From contig JABZGM010000046.1 of the NCBI GenBank assembly GCA_015259235.1, forward strand, positions 1 to 13,295: a stretch of DNA of 13,295 bases. Reading direction: 5' to 3'. How positions within the stretch are numbered: the first letter of the stretch is position 1; each line of letters begins with the position of its first letter. Source of the DNA: Alloprevotella sp. GTDB lineage: Bacteria; Bacteroidota; Bacteroidia; Bacteroidales; Bacteroidaceae. Both the position numbers and the translations under genes were made by a program. The notes below the pieces were generated by a model, which did not search any database, was not told the DNA's origin, and was given only the letters and a program-made list of their open reading frames with translations. This document shows, in pieces, positions 1 through 6,976 of this stretch.

Positions 1-418
1 TCGTACGAATCTTTGCGCCCGCCGAAATGGCAAACGCCATATAATTGGCATATGCGGGCTCAGGTACGATTATTTCATCACCAGGATTGAGGCAGGAGAG
101 GAAAGCAAAGAGCACCGCCTCTGACCCTCCCGTAGTGATGATAATATCATCCACAGAAAGTTCGATATCGTAATGAGCATAGTACTTTACCAACTTCTCT
201 CGATAGGAAAGAAATCCTTGAGAAGGGGAATACTCTAGGACACGACGGTCGATGTGACGTAACACATCCAGTCCCACCTCAGGAGTTTTGAGGTCAGGCT
301 GTCCGATGTTGAGATGGTAAATCTTGGTGCCACGTGCTGCTGCTTCCGTGGCTAATGGTGCCAATTTACGGATGGGCGACTGCGGCATCTCTATGGCGCG
401 TTCTGATATGTGTGGCAT
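1..418 (-). CDS. PLP-dependent class I/II aminotransferase (aspartate aminotransferase-like), 3' end outside window
   Basis: The first 139 codons of a fold-type I aminotransferase are present; the C-terminal part, including the PLP-binding lysine, lies beyond the window edge. The start ATG at 418 is preceded two codons upstream by an in-frame TAA, so the start is well fixed. Visible family features are the N-terminal ISERAIEMPQSPIRKLAPLA segment, LNIGQPDLKTPE, LEYSPSQGFLSYREKL, the cofactor phosphate-binding loop ITTGGSEAVLFAF, and PEPAYANY. The family transfers an amino group between an amino acid (often aspartate) and a 2-oxo acid in the cytoplasm; the true substrate cannot be read from this fragment. 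It lies 62 nt downstream of the pseudouridine synthase on the same strand, with no clear terminator or TAnnTTTG box between them, so co-transcription is plausible. The gap contains two small palindromes (426-436 and 453-465). Confidence 0.9.
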   Translation of the reverse strand, partial: MPHISERAIEMPQSPIRKLAPLATEAAARGTKIYHLNIGQPDLKTPEVGLDVLRHIDRRVLEYSPSQGFLSYREKLVKYYAHYDIELSVDDIIITTGGSEAVLFAFLSCLNPGDEIIVPEPAYANYMAFAISAGAKIRT

Positions 419-480
419 GTCTTATTCAAAGTTTGAGGTTTCACGACATTGTATAGCAATGCTATGCTACACTCCAGCTA

Positions 481-1386
481 TTACTCTGTTTTTGGTCCTT
501 TATCTTTAAACACCGAAAGGAAAGCCTTTGGCGTAGGTGTTTCAAAATGAAGACGCTCATTGGTGATGGGGTGATAAAAATCCAAGCGATAGGCGTGGAG
601 ACACAAGCGGCCTACAGGATCATCTCCATTTCCGTATTTAATATCTCCACACACAGGGTGTCCTAAGTCTTGAAGATGTACACGAATTTGGTTCTTTCGA
701 CCAGTCTCTAGCTTGAGTTCTACCAAAGAATAGCCATTTCCGGTGCGCAATGTGCGAAAATGCGTAAGTGCATACTTACCGCCATTATCGGTTGGTGAAG
801 AATACGTGATATACGCTTTGTTGTCTTTGAGCCAACTTTCCACAACACCTTTCTTTTGGGTCATTTCTCCAGAAGCAAGTGCGTAATAACGGCGATCCGT
901 TACGATTTGTCGCCAATTATGTTCGAGAATTTGTTCTGCTTCTATCGTTTTGGCATAGACCAAAAGTCCAGAAGTGTCGCGATCTAGTCGATGCACCACG
1001 TGAGCCGTGCACTTTTGTCGCGATTTTCGGAAATAATCATCGAGAATCGTCTTGACGCAAAATTGTCCCTGCGTGGAAGCCATCGACAAAATGCCAATAT
1101 TTTTCTCGATAACAATGATTTGCGCATCTTCATAGACGATTTTCAAAAACTTGCTTTGGAACTGCGTGCGTGGTTTCTGCTTAGAGATTTCTACCATCAT
1201 CCCAGGTTGGAGCATAAAATCATGCTGCGACACGTTTTTCTTATCCACTCTTACTCCACCTCCAGCAAGGATGGCTTTGGCTTTTGAGCGGCTAATGCCG
1301 TCGAGACATTGCATGATATAAGGCAGAAGCTCCGAGGCTTCACGCACTTTGAAGAAGGTATATTGGGGCTTTCGTGGATTGAACAT
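481..1386 (-). CDS. RluA/RluD-family RNA pseudouridine synthase with S4 domain
   Basis: This 301-aa protein should convert specific uridines of rRNA or tRNA to pseudouridine. Residues about 13-70 form an S4-type RNA-binding domain (LDGISRSKAKAILAGGGVRVD, then LQPGMMVEI). The catalytic domain follows: VIEKNIGILSM, then the signature HRLDRDTSGLLVYAKT with the predicted catalytic Asp135, then ETGRKNQIRVHLQDLGHPVCGD near residues 227-248 and LHAYRLDF near the C-terminus. Length and domain order fit RluA/RluD enzymes. Which of the RluA, RluC or RluD target classes applies cannot be told from sequence alone, so no symbol is given. The ATG at 1386 has a near-ideal Bacteroidota promoter about 26 nt upstream. 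The aminotransferase follows on the same strand. Confidence 0.95.
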   Translation of the reverse strand: MFNPRKPQYTFFKVREASELLPYIMQCLDGISRSKAKAILAGGGVRVDKKNVSQHDFMLQPGMMVEISKQKPRTQFQSKFLKIVYEDAQIIVIEKNIGILSMASTQGQFCVKTILDDYFRKSRQKCTAHVVHRLDRDTSGLLVYAKTIEAEQILEHNWRQIVTDRRYYALASGEMTQKKGVVESWLKDNKAYITYSSPTDNGGKYALTHFRTLRTGNGYSLVELKLETGRKNQIRVHLQDLGHPVCGDIKYGNGDDPVGRLCLHAYRLDFYHPITNERLHFETPTPKAFLSVFKDKGPKTE

Positions 1387-1411
1387 GTTCGTATTGAGCT
1401 AATTTAGAAAG

Positions 1412-1443
1412 CAAAGATACAATTTGATGTTGGAAACGACAAA
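1412..1443 (-). promoter_or_regulatory. Bacteroidota-type promoter for the pseudouridine synthase
   Basis: On the minus strand the -7 box TATCTTTG (1419-1412) fits TAnnTTTG exactly, and a -33 TTTG (1443-1440) sits 20 nt upstream. Transcription would start near 1405, giving a leader of about 20 nt before the ATG at 1386. Both boxes and the spacing match the known consensus. Confidence 0.75.
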
Positions 1444-1506
1444 TAAAATGAGTACCATTCCCCGATGAGTGTTAAAAATACACGTTTACACTCATTATTC
1501 CTGTCG

Positions 1507-1543
1507 TTTGTCTACCTCTTCTTCCAAGTTTTCTATATCTTTG
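1507..1543 (+). promoter_or_regulatory. Probable promoter for the aromatic-rich secreted protein gene
   Basis: A consensus -7 box TATCTTTG lies at 1536-1543, placing the start of transcription near 1550 and leaving about 25 nt before the ATG at 1575. The nearest TTTG (1507-1510) is 25 nt from the -7 box, longer than the usual 19-21, so the -33 assignment is uncertain. This promoter is divergent from that of the pseudouridine synthase. Confidence 0.5.
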
Positions 1544-1574
1544 CCTTATACATCCACATAAAACATCGATAAAT

Positions 1575-2690
1575 ATGAACAAGATAGCCCTTACTTGCAT
1601 TGCTCTTTGCGCTAGTTTAGCTGCAATGGCTCAAGACGATGTCTACTTCGTGCCTACCAAGAAGGCCATTCAAAAGGAACGTGAGGAGAATTTGGGCTAC
1701 ATCCAGAGTCGAACCTACGAGATTCCCGCTGAAGCATTCGAGCACGACGACTGGGCGGCAGGACGTAGCAACGGAAATCGTGGCATCGACGAATACAATC
1801 GTCGCACCTCTCGCTATGGTCGCGGCAAGGATTCCCTTCGTAACTCACGTTCACGCTACGAAGATTACGCCCCATACACAGCTACGAGTCGCATTGTGCG
1901 CTTTCGTTCTCCAGGCATCACCATCGTTACATCACCTTATTATTACGACTACTACGACTTCGTGAGCTACGACCCATGGATTGACGACTGGGCATGGGGC
2001 GGATGGCGCACGAGCTTCGACCCCTTCTATTATAATCGTTGGGGCGGATGGTACTCCCCTTGGAGTTTCTCCTACAACTATTGGGGAAGTCCTTGGCGCT
2101 ATGGCTGGTACGACAGCTATTGGCACTATGGTTGGGGCTCTCCCTACTACTATGGTGGCTGGTACTCTCCCTTCTACTACGATTCTCCTCGCTGGTACAG
2201 CTATTCACGTCCTGCGCATAGCATCAGTTATGGCACAACCACAGGTCGCGACTCACGGGGTGGCGTCTTCAACAGTTCCACCAATGATTGGGGACGTGGT
2301 GTAGTTTATGGCAACACTCGCTCCAATGCATACTACAATCGCGATAACGCGCAGCATAACTACGGAGCAGGAGCCTCCTACCGCGGTATCCGAGTCAATA
2401 CAGACCGCATGAGTCGTGAAGAAAACGCGCGCTACAATAACTCTACTCGCAGTTACGACTATGGTCGCTCAGGTGGTTCTGGTAATACCAACACCTATCA
2501 AGGCACCTACCAACGCAGTGGTAGCGTGTTTGGTAGTGGAAGCTACAACGGCAACAGTTACTCTGGTGGCACACGCTCAGGAGGTAGCTATTCTTCTGGT
2601 GGAGGTTATTCTGGTAGTGGTAGCTATTCTGGTGGAAACAGCGGAGGTAGCACCCGACAAGGTGGCACCATTGTTGGCGGACGTCGCTAA
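1575..2690 (+). CDS. Secreted Tyr/Trp/Gly/Ser-rich low-complexity protein, function unknown
   Basis: This 371-aa protein begins with a clear Sec signal peptide (MNKIALTCIALCASLAAMA, likely cut before QDD). Cys12 is not followed by a proper lipobox context, so a lipoprotein is unlikely. Residues about 30-110 are charged and Arg-rich. Residues about 120-215 are extraordinarily aromatic, with repeated patterns such as WGSPW, GWGSPYYYGGWYSP and FYYDSPRWYSYS. Residues about 220-310 are Asn/Arg/Tyr-rich, and the tail from about 315 is a Gly/Ser/Tyr linker-like tract ending GGTIVGGRR. It carries no enzyme motif I recognise. The gene lies 125 nt before an outer-membrane barrel gene on the same strand, so a role at the cell envelope is inferred. 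The strong composition bias opens long reading frames in other frames, which I regard as shadows. Confidence 0.85.
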   Translation: MNKIALTCIALCASLAAMAQDDVYFVPTKKAIQKEREENLGYIQSRTYEIPAEAFEHDDWAAGRSNGNRGIDEYNRRTSRYGRGKDSLRNSRSRYEDYAPYTATSRIVRFRSPGITIVTSPYYYDYYDFVSYDPWIDDWAWGGWRTSFDPFYYNRWGGWYSPWSFSYNYWGSPWRYGWYDSYWHYGWGSPYYYGGWYSPFYYDSPRWYSYSRPAHSISYGTTTGRDSRGGVFNSSTNDWGRGVVYGNTRSNAYYNRDNAQHNYGAGASYRGIRVNTDRMSREENARYNNSTRSYDYGRSGGSGNTNTYQGTYQRSGSVFGSGSYNGNSYSGGTRSGGSYSSGGGYSGSGSYSGGNSGGSTRQGGTIVGGRR

Positions 2691-2728
2691 TATCCTCCCT
2701 TCCTTTAGGTGTTTCTTCAGTAGTTTTT

Positions 2729-2736
2729 TACTTTTG
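2729..2736 (+). promoter_or_regulatory. Possible internal promoter (-7 box) for the outer-membrane barrel gene
   Basis: TACTTTTG matches TAnnTTTG. The region 19-21 nt upstream holds only a weak TTTA (2704-2707), not a full TTTG. Transcription would start near 2743 and the leader would carry the hairpin at 2770-2799. The gene may equally be read through from the preceding gene. Confidence 0.35.
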
Positions 2737-2769
2737 AGCGCCAATCGTCCCTACTCTTTTGACAATTCT

Positions 2770-2799
2770 CACCTTGGTTTCGGTAACGGCACCAAGGTG
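2770..2799 (+). promoter_or_regulatory. Leader hairpin just upstream of the outer-membrane barrel gene
   Basis: CACCTTGGT (2770-2778) and ACCAAGGTG (2791-2799) form a perfect 9-bp stem with a 12-nt loop. No T-run follows, so it does not look like an ordinary terminator. It ends 16 nt before the ATG at 2816, where it could influence translation start, mRNA processing between the two genes, or stability. The role is inferred. Confidence 0.5.
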
Positions 2800-2815
2800 C
2801 ACAATAAGCAGATCC

Positions 2816-4456
2816 ATGAAGAAGCTCTATATATCAGCAGTTCTTGCTAGTGCCTTTGTAGCATTGCCAACCGCTGCTCAAGATATCTACAAAATTGAAC
2901 AACTTACGAGCACCGATCTCAATGGCGATGCTCGCTACATCGGCATGGGTGGTGCCATGAGTGCTCTCGGTGCCAACCTTTCTGCCATAAGCACCAACCC
3001 TGCTTCCTCGGCACTTTATCGCAAATCCGACTTTTCTGCCACAGCTAGTTTGCTCAGTCAAAACAATCGGGCAAACAACCTCAGCAACTCTTCGGTGCGT
3101 AACACCAAAGCGAGCCTAGACCAGATGGGATTTGTCTATTCCCTCTATCTCGATGATGGCAATCTCCGTTTTGTGAACATGGGCTTCAACTATAAAAAGT
3201 CCAAGAACTTCTCCACCAACGGACTACTCAACATCGTACCTATGCCAGGTGGAAACAATCTCTCACAATCGCTGTTGATGCGACAATTGGCACAGAATGG
3301 AAATGGATGGCTTGACCTCAACAACTCTGGGGCGCGCGCCAGCACTTCTCCCTATGCCAACTTGGGTTACGACGTCTTTATGATTGATCCTGTCTATGAT
3401 AGCAACAAGCGCGTCACAGACTACAAACATGGACAGGCGGATGCTTACCATCAAAGCCGACAAACCGAAGGAGGCATCCAAGCCTACGACTTCAACTTGG
3501 CTTTCAACTTCAACGATCGCTTCTATTTTGGCGCAAACCTCGGAGTTTACAGCGTGAACTACGAATCGTGGGGGAACTACGAAGAGCAAAACCTAAGTGA
3601 AGATGGCAGTTATTTCACTAGTGCTTCTGGCGAACGCAAAACTTTCATCATGAAGCACTATGAACAAATGGCAGGTTCTGGTGTTGATGCAAAGTTTGGT
3701 GTCATCGTTCGCCCATTGGCTGAAAGTAACTTCCGACTTGGACTCAGTGTCACCACACCCACGCTCTATTCGCTGGAAACCAACAGCCGTCTTCACATGT
3801 CTTCTCCATACGGACACACAGAGACGACGTCCAATACCAAATACGAATACACAGAGAACCAAATATCTGTGAGCAACGACTATCGCATTGTAGCCCCTTG
3901 GAAAGTCAACTTCAGCCTCGGTACTACAATAGGACGTCGCGTAGCTTTGGGAGCAGAATATGAAATCGTGGACCACACCACAGCTCAAGCGCGTCTGATT
4001 GACGATTATAACGGAGAATTTGAAAGGAGTTCCGGACACCAAGACGAAGCACTCCAAAACGAAATCGACAATCACTTGAGAGACATCCACACCCTCCGCT
4101 TGGGCATGGAAGTGCTTGCAACTCCCAATTTCTCTGTTAGAGCAGGTTACAACTTTGTGTCAAGTCCCTTTGCCAAGAATGCCTACTTGAATATGCTCGT
4201 AAATGGACAATCACGTCGCTATTCCACAGCAACTGACTATATCAACTACGGCAACACGCATCGTGCCACCTTTGGTTTAGGCTATCGCTCTGGAAACTTC
4301 TATCTAGATGCAGCCTTCCTCTATCAAACTCAATCGGCTGACATGTATGCTTTCCACTACAATAGCAACAGCCGCGCTACAGAAAACGAACTCCCTGCAC
4401 AGCAACTCAATTTGCGTCGCAGCACAGTTACATTGACTGCTGGTTTCCGCTTCTAA
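2816..4456 (+). CDS. OmpP1/FadL/TodX-family outer-membrane barrel protein ('hemin receptor' type)
   Basis: I place the start at the ATG at 2816, giving 546 aa, because it opens a typical signal peptide (MKKLYISAVLASAFVALPTAA, cut before QDIY). The frame is open back to an ATG at 2759, but that would add 19 unlikely residues running through the hairpin. Residues 37-65 (GDARYIGMGGAMSALGANLSAI..NPAS) match the N-terminal hatch region typical of FadL-like transporters. The remainder shows alternating amphipathic strands and ends in TLTAGFRF, with the terminal aromatic expected for outer-membrane barrels. FadL relatives carry hydrophobic compounds across the outer membrane; the 'hemin receptor' label often given to Bacteroidales members is historical, and no haem-binding motif is visible. 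The gene is last in a two-gene unit and ends 18 nt before a strong terminator. Confidence 0.85.
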   Translation: MKKLYISAVLASAFVALPTAAQDIYKIEQLTSTDLNGDARYIGMGGAMSALGANLSAISTNPASSALYRKSDFSATASLLSQNNRANNLSNSSVRNTKASLDQMGFVYSLYLDDGNLRFVNMGFNYKKSKNFSTNGLLNIVPMPGGNNLSQSLLMRQLAQNGNGWLDLNNSGARASTSPYANLGYDVFMIDPVYDSNKRVTDYKHGQADAYHQSRQTEGGIQAYDFNLAFNFNDRFYFGANLGVYSVNYESWGNYEEQNLSEDGSYFTSASGERKTFIMKHYEQMAGSGVDAKFGVIVRPLAESNFRLGLSVTTPTLYSLETNSRLHMSSPYGHTETTSNTKYEYTENQISVSNDYRIVAPWKVNFSLGTTIGRRVALGAEYEIVDHTTAQARLIDDYNGEFERSSGHQDEALQNEIDNHLRDIHTLRLGMEVLATPNFSVRAGYNFVSSPFAKNAYLNMLVNGQSRRYSTATDYINYGNTHRATFGLGYRSGNFYLDAAFLYQTQSADMYAFHYNSNSRATENELPAQQLNLRRSTVTLTAGFRF

Positions 4457-4474
4457 GCACCACACACTTTTATT

Positions 4475-4522
4475 CACAAATCCCTCGCAGGTCTCTTCAG
4501 ACCCACGAGGGATTTGTGCTTT
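4475..4522 (+). terminator. Strong terminator after the outer-membrane barrel gene
   Basis: A perfect 13-bp outer stem (4475-4487 with 4506-4518) encloses a CA/CA internal loop and an inner 5-bp stem GGTCT/AGACC with loop CTTC. A short T-run (4520-4523) follows. It lies 18 nt after the stop codon. Confidence 0.85.
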
Positions 4523-4991
4523 TGGTGGACTACTATAAGTTACAAGTACGTATCATCCACAGCAGCGAACTTAGGAAACTTAACGAAAATCTGACCTTCA
4601 TTTTAACACTTCATTTTGTTCTCCAGTGTACGTGCTTCTATTTGAGCCAATCTCACTACGCTTACGGCAGAGTAAATGGAGTTAAAAATCATACTTTCTA
4701 GGGCAAAAATCACGAATTTCCTATGATTCATTCTTCCATTCCATACTATTCTCTTCATTTGTTCCCATAAACCTTCAAAAATCTCCGACGTTTTTCAAAT
4801 TATCTCCGACAAAAAATAGAAAACGTCGGAGTTTTTTCAAGTTATCTCCTACGTTTTTTCCAATATCATTGAAAAATTCTCCCCACTCTCCCATTTTTAC
4901 CTATTATCAACGCATGTTCATTTCTAGAAGGTAAGAAAACTCATCTCAATTATCCGTTAGATTTTAACATTGTCATCATCGATTTATAGAC
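4523..4991. other. AT-rich gene-free convergent intergenic stretch
   Basis: Between the two terminators I find no credible gene. The only plus-strand frame of about 60 codons (from 4516) starts inside the terminator and resembles nothing, and I see no exact TAnnTTTG box on either strand. The stretch is AT-rich, with pyrimidine-rich tracts. Its one organised element is the 21-bp repeat array at 4781-4859. At over 600 bp, the gap between two converging genes is long for this compact region, so it may be the relic of a lost gene or a repeat insertion. Confidence 0.6.
4781..4859. repeat. Array of 21-bp units with one partly inverted unit
   Basis: The sequence divides into units beginning at 4781, 4802, 4823 and 4844, each 21 bp. 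Unit 1 is ATCTCCGACGTTTTTCAAAT plus T; unit 2 keeps ATCTCCGAC then becomes A-rich; unit 3 starts with the inverted core ACGTCGGAG and ends TTTTTTCAAGTT; unit 4 starts ATCTCCTACG followed by Ts. The segments 4791-4810 and 4833-4852 agree at 18 of 20 positions. The inverted core pairs perfectly over 12 bp with unit 1 (4783-4794 with 4820-4831) or over 7 bp with unit 2 (4804-4810 with 4825-4831), in both cases followed by six Ts. It could act as a plus-strand terminator, be a dispersed intergenic repeat, or be a protein-binding array. Confidence 0.7.
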
Positions 4992-5032
4992 AAAAAAAGC
5001 CAACAACATCGATAGATTTCGATGTTACTGGC
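4992..5032 (-). terminator. Rho-independent terminator of the nrnA-end minus-strand operon
   Basis: Read on the minus strand, GCCA/TGGC (5032-5029 with 5002-4999) and an 8-bp inner stem (5026-5019 with 5012-5005), separated by a 2x2 internal loop, are followed by seven Ts (complement of 4998-4992). It lies about 60 nt after the stop of the DHH phosphoesterase gene. Confidence 0.85.
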
Positions 5033-5091
5033 TCGTAACTTGTGGAGCATTCAGATTGGAATCCCCCACAGTAGGAATATACCGTCTTTGT

Positions 5092-6132
5092 CTACAACTT
5101 ATCTGCGTAAGCAGCGATGGCACGCTCGGCTGTTTTGATAGCCTCATCCAAGGGGAAAGGCAGTTCTCCACCTGCAGCGTTGAAGTGTCCGCCACCATTG
5201 AAGAACTCTGCCGCAAGCGCATTCGCGGGAAAGTCATCAACACTGCGCACAGAGATGCGAATAACGTCCTTTTCGGTGTCTTCTCTCAAGCTGATGCTCA
5301 GACGCATTCCCTTAACTTTTAGAGGTTCATTGACCAATCCTTCAGCATCCCCACGAATGTAGTGAAAACGCTTCATCTCATCGCGCGTTATCGTGAAGAT
5401 GCTTGCACGACTATCCTCATAGAACTTGAGTTTTTCAGTGAGAATATAAGAAAAGAATCGGAGACGATTTTCCGACCAAGTGTTGTTGACATTGCGGTTA
5501 ATTTTATCCTTGTCAATACCTTTAGTGAGAAGATGTGCTATAATAATAAAAATCTCAGGATCATTCGACGCATAAGAGAAGCCTCCAGTGTCGGTCATCA
5601 TGCCACAATAGATGCAAGCTGCCGTGCTACGCGTCATTTTCTCAAAGCCCCCCAACTGATAGATGAGTTTGAACACCAATTCGCACGTGCTGCACGCCTT
5701 AGGTTCTGAGACAATGAACTCTGCACATGAAGTGTCAGGGTGCTCATGATGGTCAATCATGATGCGCTTGGCTTTACTCCTCTCCACCACAGGCGCGAAA
5801 TCTTGCAGACGATGGAGCGCATTGAAATCGAGTAAGCAAATGAGATCTGCGTTTTGCACAGCTTGAGTGGCTGCAGCGCGCATGTCATCTTTGGAATAGT
5901 AGAGCACATTTCTAGCCCCAGGCAACCAACGAAGGAAATCAGGACAAGGTGTAGGGAGCACCACGGTGACACGCTTGCCCAACTGCATGAGATAGTCTGC
6001 CCAAGCGAGCGTAGATCCCATGGCATCACCATCAGGACCACGATGGGCAGTAATGACCACATTGCGCGCATCTTTGAGAATGCTCATCAATTTGAACAAT
6101 TCGGCAGGCGAAAGAAGAGGAGAAATTTCCAT
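5092..6132 (-). CDS. nrnA: DHH/DHHA1 phosphoesterase, NrnA-type oligoribonuclease / pAp phosphatase
   Basis: Taken from the ATG at 6132 the protein is 346 aa and starts MEISPLLSPAELFKLMSIL, the normal family beginning. The frame stays open to 6243, but those 37 extra residues do not look native. The DHH metal-binding motifs are all present: H30-x3-D34-x-D36 (AHRGPDGDAMGS), D102 (LLDFNALHR), D127-H128-H129 (MIDHHEHPD) and D181 (TDTGGF). The C-terminal DHHA1 domain shows SVRSVDDFPANALAAEFFNGGGHFNAAGG, the substrate-binding GGGH loop. Family members degrade 2-5-nt RNAs to mononucleotides and may remove the 3' phosphate of pAp, in the cytoplasm. It lies 181 nt downstream of rpe; no exact TAnnTTTG box is visible in that gap, so read-through from rpe is likely. 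The terminator at 4992-5032 ends the unit. Confidence 0.9.
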   Translation of the reverse strand: MEISPLLSPAELFKLMSILKDARNVVITAHRGPDGDAMGSTLAWADYLMQLGKRVTVVLPTPCPDFLRWLPGARNVLYYSKDDMRAAATQAVQNADLICLLDFNALHRLQDFAPVVERSKAKRIMIDHHEHPDTSCAEFIVSEPKACSTCELVFKLIYQLGGFEKMTRSTAACIYCGMMTDTGGFSYASNDPEIFIIIAHLLTKGIDKDKINRNVNNTWSENRLRFFSYILTEKLKFYEDSRASIFTITRDEMKRFHYIRGDAEGLVNEPLKVKGMRLSISLREDTEKDVIRISVRSVDDFPANALAAEFFNGGGHFNAAGGELPFPLDEAIKTAERAIAAYADKL

Positions 6133-6313
6133 AAAAGGAGGAGATATGTAGATATTGTCCGAAGGCGGACAAAAGAAGTAGGAGCAAAACACCATGATGG
6201 TGCTCCACTCCTTCCTATTGATTAAGAGAGGAGGAATGAGCAAAGGGTTTGTTGTGAGTTGGTATCCGCATTCCTCACAGCAAGCTGTCTTTTCTTCCTA
6301 TTAAAGCCGAGCA

Positions 6314-6961
6314 CTAGAGCGCCTTGAGGGCAGCAACTTCAGCCACGGGATCGGGAGCACCAAACACAGCACTACCGGCTACGAGCACATCGGCTCCAGC
6401 GTCAACGAGAAGTTTTCCCGTTTCGCGATTCACCCCACCATCGATTTCAATTAAAGCCTTTGAGCCAGTACGGTCTAGGAGTTCGCGAAGTTTGCGAGTT
6501 TTCTCCACCATTGAGGGGATAAACTTCTGACCGCCAAAACCAGGATTCACACTCATGAGCATCACCAAATCAAGGTCTGGAGCAATTTCCTCCAACACGC
6601 TCACGGGAGTGTGGGGATTGAGCGTCACACCAGCCATCATACCTTCAGCCTTAATAGCCTGAATGACACGGTGCAAGTGAGTGCACGCTTCATAATGTAC
6701 ATTCATCACGCGAGCGCCCAGTGCTTTCACCTCTTTGATGAACTTTTCGGGCTGCACAATCATCAGATGCACGTCAAGAGGTTTTGTAGCATGCTTTGCC
6801 ATAGCTTGCATCACGGGGAAACCAAAGCTGATGTTAGGTACAAAAACGCCGTCCATCACATCAAGATGGTACCAGTCACATTCACTGGCGTTGAGCATTT
6901 CAATATCGCGCTGCAGGTTACCAAAATCGGCACTCAGCAACGAGGGGGAAACCATAGTCAT
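6314..6961 (-). CDS. rpe: Ribulose-phosphate 3-epimerase
   Basis: This 215-aa cytoplasmic TIM-barrel enzyme interconverts ribulose 5-phosphate and xylulose 5-phosphate in the pentose phosphate pathway. Hallmarks in order are SPSLLSADFGNL with Ser6 (Ser in the substrate pocket), YHLDVMDGVFVPNISFG with metal and catalytic residues H32 and D34, DVHLMI with metal ligand H65, the phosphate-binding MSVNPGFGGQKFIP (136-149), IEIDGGV with D174, and the final phosphate-binding VAGSAVFG. Length is normal. The start may be the ATG at 6961 or the one two codons later (6955). It begins 15 nt after the stop of the 589-aa gene, so the two are almost surely co-transcribed. Confidence 0.96.
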   Translation of the reverse strand: MTMVSPSLLSADFGNLQRDIEMLNASECDWYHLDVMDGVFVPNISFGFPVMQAMAKHATKPLDVHLMIVQPEKFIKEVKALGARVMNVHYEACTHLHRVIQAIKAEGMMAGVTLNPHTPVSVLEEIAPDLDLVMLMSVNPGFGGQKFIPSMVEKTRKLRELLDRTGSKALIEIDGGVNRETGKLLVDAGADVLVAGSAVFGAPDPVAEVAALKAL

Positions 6962-6976
6962 AGTGGAGTAATGTAT

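Noticed and set aside
2759..2815. Longer start for the outer-membrane barrel gene
   Set aside because: The added 19 residues precede a textbook signal peptide and are encoded across a perfect hairpin; the ATG at 2816 is the natural start.
4516..4701. Small plus-strand frame in the convergent gap
   Set aside because: It begins within the terminator hairpin, has no promoter of its own and shows no recognisable protein features.
4781..4859. Possible CRISPR array or invertible promoter switch
   Set aside because: The units are contiguous 21-bp repeats without unique spacers, so this is not CRISPR. The inverted arms enclose only about 25 bp with no TAnnTTTG box inside, and no recombinase gene is nearby, so a phase-variable promoter is unlikely.
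6133..6243. 37-residue N-terminal extension of the DHH phosphoesterase
   Set aside because: DHH proteins of this type start shortly before the first catalytic motif, as the ATG at 6132 does; the extension has no family resemblance.
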